Assembly: GCA_033065855.1 (NCBI GenBank)
Contig: JAVXUO010000968.1
Span: 40,001-104,000 of the forward strand
DNA: 64,000 nucleotides
Direction of reading: 5' to 3'
Source of the DNA: Escallonia rubra
Lineage: Eukaryota > Streptophyta > Magnoliopsida > Escalloniales > Escalloniaceae
The notes beneath the pieces were generated by a model, which saw nothing but the letters and a program-made list of their open reading frames with translations, was not told the DNA's origin and made no database searches. Position numbers and translations under genes: made by a program. Numbering within the stretch: the stretch's first letter is position 1; each line of letters opens with the position of its first letter. This document shows positions 60,101 through 64,000 of the stretch, piece by piece.

Positions 60101-61023
60101 CAATTGTTCTATCTCGTAAATAATAAGTAACTTTCCTACAACTTTTTGCCATAAATGAACACTCAAAAATTTAATATTTGTACAATTTATGGCTAAACAA
60201 AGAGATCAAGGAAAATAAGTTTTCATTTCCTTTGATTCGCTCACTTTTCTTGAGAAGCCTTGAAGAGATTCTTTTGTAGTCTGACTTCGTAACTGACTAA
60301 ACAAACTTGTTTCACGCTAATTTATTGCCTCACTTGAAGCATCGATATTATCTTAGTAATTTAGCGTCACAGGTAATATATTCACCCTATAAAGCAAGCT
60401 TGTTTCTTCACCTTCTTCTGTATGTTAAAAGTCGACATCTTTTGTAGATAACTTATACCTTATGTGATGCAGTCTGAAAAGTCCAAAAAGGCTGGAAATG
60501 CCCCACCAACTACTCTTCTAATTGATCTCTTAAGGAGTTCATATGCGGGATGTTGTGAAATTCTTCGTTTGGAGGAAGACATGAATTTCAACCTACGAGC
60601 AGCTTCATTATCTGTAAGTACTGATCAGTTTTGTGTTGCTCAGATGATTCTCTGTCTTCTTTTTCATTAAAAGGGCCAGAAGTTGGATGGCCATTTCTGT
60701 TATGTGCTTTTGTCAATCTCCGTGTCGGCTTTATTAAGTGATCTACTCCTTGAATACAGGAAGTGAGACATGGAGGTGGCTATCTACTTGTGGCAACCGA
60801 CATAGCAGCTAGAGGAGTTGACCTGCCAGAGACGACCCATATATACAATTTTGAACTTCCAAAAGATGCAGTGCACTATCTTCATCGAGCTGGAAGGACA
60901 GGTAGGAAACCATTCTCAGACAGTACATGTAATGTTACCTGCATTATAACATCACAGGAGCGCTTTGTGCTGCAAAAATTTGAAAATGAGTTGATGTTCA
61001 CTTGTGAAGAGTTGTTTTTGTAG
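54159..61023 (+). CDS. RH58: DEAD-box ATP-dependent RNA helicase 58, chloroplastic (RH58-like)
   Basis: Ten coding exons: 54159-54430, 56148-56241, 56796-56909, 57009-57131, 58312-58416, 58666-58824, 58918-58986, 59175-59264, 60473-60613 and 60760-61023. They give 476 aa, close to the family's roughly 470. The N-terminus is Ser/Pro/Lys-rich without acidic residues, like a plastid transit peptide. Motifs: TGSGKT 123-128, PTREL, DEVD 235-238 in place of DEAD, SAS 269-271 in place of SAT, ATDIAARG 401-408 and HRAGRTGR 431-438. It is predicted to remodel plastid RNA with ATP. Exon 1 ends CGCAG followed by GCGAGT. Only a GC donor there keeps the frame into RMEDVGF, so intron 1 is probably GC-AG. 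Introns 1, 4 and 8 exceed 1 kb; intron 8 contains a MITE. Confidence 0.92.
54431..54436 (+). other. Probable GC-type splice donor of RH58 intron 1
   Basis: CGCAG|GCGAGT. Using the nearby GT (CGA|GTATCT) would place exon 2 out of frame, whereas the GC donor joins AG+G to give Arg then MEDVGF, the conserved family sequence. Confidence 0.72.
54800..55130. repeat. Diverged direct duplication in RH58 intron 1
   Basis: TCTGACAACAAAACTTGCA...AGAATAAGAAACATGT-TGGAC-GTAGAAGTAGAA at about 54840 recurs at about 54990 with substitutions. Confidence 0.7.
55190..55930. other. Possible organellar-like insertion in RH58 intron 1
   Basis: Non-repetitive, balanced-composition stretch without coding frames or terminal repeats. 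Its texture (purine-rich GAAAGAAGAAAAGCCCTATG-type words) resembles plant mitochondrial intergenic DNA. No comparison was possible. Confidence 0.3.
59359..59767. mobile_element. Tourist-like (PIF/Harbinger) MITE in RH58 intron 8, 409 bp
   Basis: Ends GAGGCCGTTTAGGATTGATTCT and complement GAGGGTGTTTGAAATAGATTCT, flanked by TTA on both sides (59356-59358, 59768-59770). The TTA duplication and G-rich TIR start are typical of PIF/Harbinger MITEs. No coding capacity. Confidence 0.75.
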
Positions 61024-61540
61024 AATTTAGCAATAAGAGTTGTTAACTTGTGAAGAGTTGGTTTTATTAGTTCACATCTCCTCCTCTTTGCATCTCTTAC
61101 CCTCTCCCCCCCCCCACCCCCCTCCTTCTCTTTCCCCTTCTTTCGCTAACCATTTCAGTTCACACGACACGACATCACTATGATTTTACACTGTAAAGTA
61201 TGTAGAGGCCAAGGGCTGAAGACAAGACAAAGTGTATTAAGTGCAGGTTAGTAAGCAAGGAGAAGGGGTGATGGTGATGTAACTATTGATGCCAATAGAT
61301 TTCAATGTTGGATATCTCTGGGTATCTTGGTAGGACCGTAGGAGTATATACAACCATAATACTCCGCTTAAGCTAAAGGTGGCCTTCTTATTAGTTGAAC
61401 TCGGTTACCCTTGTCGGATACGGGTAAGTGCCTGATACTGGACCACCTATTTTTCCTGCCATTTTCTACTACTATGGAGTGTCGAGGACCGTACTCTTTC
61501 TAGTGTTATATATCATGGAGACAGGTATTTCGGGGTTACA
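61024..61540. other. RH58 3' flank
   Basis: Presumed 3' UTR, then a C-rich tract (about 61107-61125). No gene seen. Confidence 0.5.
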
Positions 61541-62472
61541 CTAGGTAGCACGGACACTTCTCCTAGGTGGAGGTATGGTGTCCTAAACGGACGGACACCC
61601 CGACACCCTCCGGACACTATCGGACACTGCTAATCGGTGTCGGTTTTTTTTTTTTTAAATTTCCGACACCGTGTCGGACACTTCATCGACGAGTGTCGGA
61701 CACGGCATGGAGCAGTGTCGGACCGTTTGGGGCGAATTTTAGATTTTTTGAACTATTACTGTCTTCTTCTCTCTCACCTCACGGTCGTCTTCTTCTCTTT
61801 CACCTCACTTCTGCTGTCTGCCGACCACATCAAGGCTGTCGCCGGTGTTGCCGAAGCTCAGTCAACGAAGATACCGAAGCCGAAGCCAACGGATCTGACG
61901 GCTACAGTCGCTGGAGGAAGAGAAGCCAACTGCTGCAGCTGTCGCCGTGGCCGTGGCCGTCGCCGGAGGTCTCGCCATCGTCACCGGAGGTCCTCCGCCG
62001 TCGTCGCTGACCCACAGGTCTCCGTCTTCTCTTTTTATCCTCATCTCGTCTCCTTTCCCTCACTCCCTCTCGTTTCTTTCCTTTTCTTTTTTCTTTTCTC
62101 CCTTTGTCCTCTCGTTTCTTTCCTTTTCTTTTTTCTTTTCTCCCTTTGTCCTCTCGTTTCTTTCCTTTTCTTTTTTCTTTTCTCCCTTTGTCCTCTCGTT
62201 TCTTTCCTTTTTTTTTCTTTTCTCCCTTTGTCGTGCATTTCCAGTACATTGACCAAATAAATATTGCTTGTATATTTATTAATATTTAACGTTTAAGTAT
62301 GACTTGTATTTGAATTCCTTGTTTTGGTAGTTTTTCATTAGTGTTTATTATTTTAGATTGTGGAATATATTTGATACTTATATATATAATAAAAATATAT
62401 TAAAAAATAGCGGTGTCTGGTGTCCCCGTCGGTGTCGGTGTCCGACACCGTGTCCGTGTCCGTGGTACGTAG
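61541..62472. mobile_element. hAT-like non-autonomous element (932 bp)
   Basis: Ends CTAGGTAGCACGGACAC and complement CTACGTACCACGGACAC, flanked by 8-bp GGGTTACA (61533-61540 and 62473-62480). Subterminal CGGACAC/GTGTCCG clusters occur at both ends. The interior has a GC-rich tract and a 42-bp pyrimidine repeat. Confidence 0.75.
62066..62235. repeat. 42-bp polypyrimidine tandem repeat, about four units
   Basis: CTCTCGTTTCTTTCC starts at about 62067, 62109, 62151 and 62193, 42 bp apart. Almost pure C/T on +. It is open as a peptide in several frames but has no sign of being a gene. Confidence 0.92.
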
Positions 62473-62480
62473 GGGTTACA

Positions 62481-64000
62481 TGAAGAGTCAATGTAACATA
62501 ACAGGACTTGGACAATTGAGAAGCAATACAATCATATATATGAGTTTACTGGAAATGTAATGGATCGGGCGATAAGTAGCTATATAGTAAGGATACAAGA
62601 TGGGTTGCGGCGGCTAGGAGATGATGAACATAAATTGTTGAGATGTTCTAAAGATATATAACATGGGATTTTGGATGAGATCACTTATGTCAAGTTGTTC
62701 GAGGAAAGAACAGAAAGGGGTGGACCTCAAACAACATGGGAGAGAGATGGGAAAATAATTGACTTCTTTGCTAAAGATATATTAGAGGGACGGATCCATG
62801 TCTAGTTTTGGGCAATGGTACAGGATGTGTTATTCACCTTGAAGAAAAAGATTTTAAGGAAGTAACTCATTATGCCTATATAAATGCACCTTTAGGGGCA
62901 GGGGTGGGGGAAGACAGTCTCAAGCAGCGGAGTCCTTATCCGAGTAGAGGTAATTTTTTTCCTTGTTTATATCTTTAATATTTTTTATGAACTACATCAT
63001 GTCTGTGAGATCAGTTAAATCTTGCTCAAGTTATTGTTCTCAAACCCAAGATCGTAGCCTCACTAGCAATTCTATAAAGCTTCTGTCTCCAAATTAAGGT
63101 GATGAGTCCATATTGTTTAGTTACTAAAAGCTGCGCTAGCCACAAAGTCTTACCTTATGCAGGTTTGGATCTAAAAGCAAACTTCCCTTAAACTCCATTG
63201 ATCATTCCATCTCAAATGAAAACCACCTTTTCTAAATTTCACTGCTCCTACCATTGGGTTAGCCCTGTCGTTTTCATAAATTCTTAGTAAATTTCGTGAT
63301 CAATTTTAGCGAACATTCATCTAAATCTAATATTCAACCAGTTTCAGAAACCTTGAAGCTTTAGTATGCGGAGACTACTTGTTGGGGGATAAGAATGGAA
63401 GCATAAACGTTAAGGGATAGTGCTAAAACTTAAAGTTCACAGCAATTTGGAAAAGAATTTCCCCACCCAAATCTTGTACATGCCCTAGTTCAGCACCTGT
63501 TTTCTTGTCTCATTTATAAAGAATTCTTAGGTGGGTGTGTGGGCAGTTTCCACCACGTCGGCATTGTGACAACCGATGGAGCTCTCCAACCGAACACCAT
63601 GCAATGTTTGGTAATGGTCGCGCCTTTTGATTAAGTTGTGAATCCCCGTAGGTTGCCACTTAATGATGATGTGGGGACTCTGCTCCTAAAAACTAATTCT
63701 CTTTTTATAGTCGATCCAACTTTTCCCTAGATTTGGGTGAGAGTTTGGTTCTATTTTGAGGTTTGCCCCCCTTATGGAATCCCTATGGATGAATGTATTA
63801 TCTAAATAGGGTTTCAGAATGATGAACACTTTTTGAGTCCGAAACATGTTTTGAATTCTTTAGCATCAATATCAGAGGGGAGACAGGGAGACTTTGGCTT
63901 TTTTTCTTCAATGAAATATTAAATGCAGTGTCTTAAAACAATGTACACATCAGCCCATTGGAGGCCACCTGGTCCTGGGCCATACATGTGTGTGGCGCTG
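62481..64000. other. Distal intergenic region
   Basis: No supported gene. About 62707-62805 reads on + as RGGPQTTWERDGKIIDFF and onward to a stop, reminiscent of the RGRP-TW end of LINE reverse transcriptases, but isolated and degenerate upstream. The remainder shows nothing I can name. Confidence 0.35.

Noticed and set aside
61902..62256. Lys/Arg-rich minus-strand ORFs
   Set aside because: Produced by the 42-bp polypyrimidine repeat.

Overview
The window is nuclear DNA of a flowering plant, most likely a eudicot. The evidence is multi-exon genes with GT-AG introns, orthologues of the plant proteins RHF1A and RH58, FERONIA-type and RLCK-type kinases, and dense plant transposons (MuDR-like, hAT, Copia, SINE, MITEs). 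No bacterial-type operons, CRISPR arrays or clear tRNA/rRNA genes were seen.

Region 1 (1 to about 12.7-13.1 kb) is a large MuDR-like (Mutator superfamily) element whose left tip is cut off by the window start. Its inverted repeats are about 3.3 kb (left) and 2.4 kb plus a tip (right). The difference is three units of an exact 322-bp tandem repeat: six copies on the left, three on the right. Each arm carries a TATA box, a non-coding leader exon and a splice donor. They drive two convergent genes: a 902-aa plant-mobile-domain/Ulp1-protease fusion (+) and a 763-aa FAR1/MULE transposase (-). The layout resembles maize MuDR.

Region 2 (13.5-40.3 kb) is a cluster of three related tandem-kinase genes. 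Each has a FERONIA/CrRLK1L-type kinase encoded in one long exon, followed by five exons for an RLCK-VII-like domain. The exon junctions are phase-compatible in all three, and the second domain has no ATG before its glycine-rich loop, so each unit reads as one gene encoding two kinases in series. The second domain has lost the catalytic HRD Asp in all three copies (Thr, Thr, Ser), which predicts a kinase-pseudokinase protein. TK1 (14.6-20.4 kb) carries two stop codons. TK2 (27.0-34.3 kb) is open for 944 aa. TK3 (40.3-35.3 kb, minus strand) is open for 831 aa and has an N-terminal signal/transmembrane module. TK1 and TK2 are a direct segmental duplication of about 7-9 kb. A SINE, two hAT elements and an organelle-like insert are present in TK2 and absent at the matching TK1 sites. 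A fourth relic lies at 23.7 kb.

Region 3 (40.3-64 kb) holds two conserved single-copy genes in repeat-rich DNA: RHF1A (minus, 49.9-46.7 kb, 7 coding exons, 368 aa) and the plastid DEAD-box helicase RH58 (plus, 54.2-61.0 kb, 10 coding exons, 476 aa, with a probable GC-AG first intron). Around them are two related non-autonomous elements with 9-bp target-site duplications (40.8 and 50.4 kb), a foldback MITE, a Tourist-like MITE, a hAT-like element, LINE and Copia debris and possible organellar insertions.

All gene models were read by eye from splice sites, phase and remembered family motifs; none has been checked against transcripts or databases.
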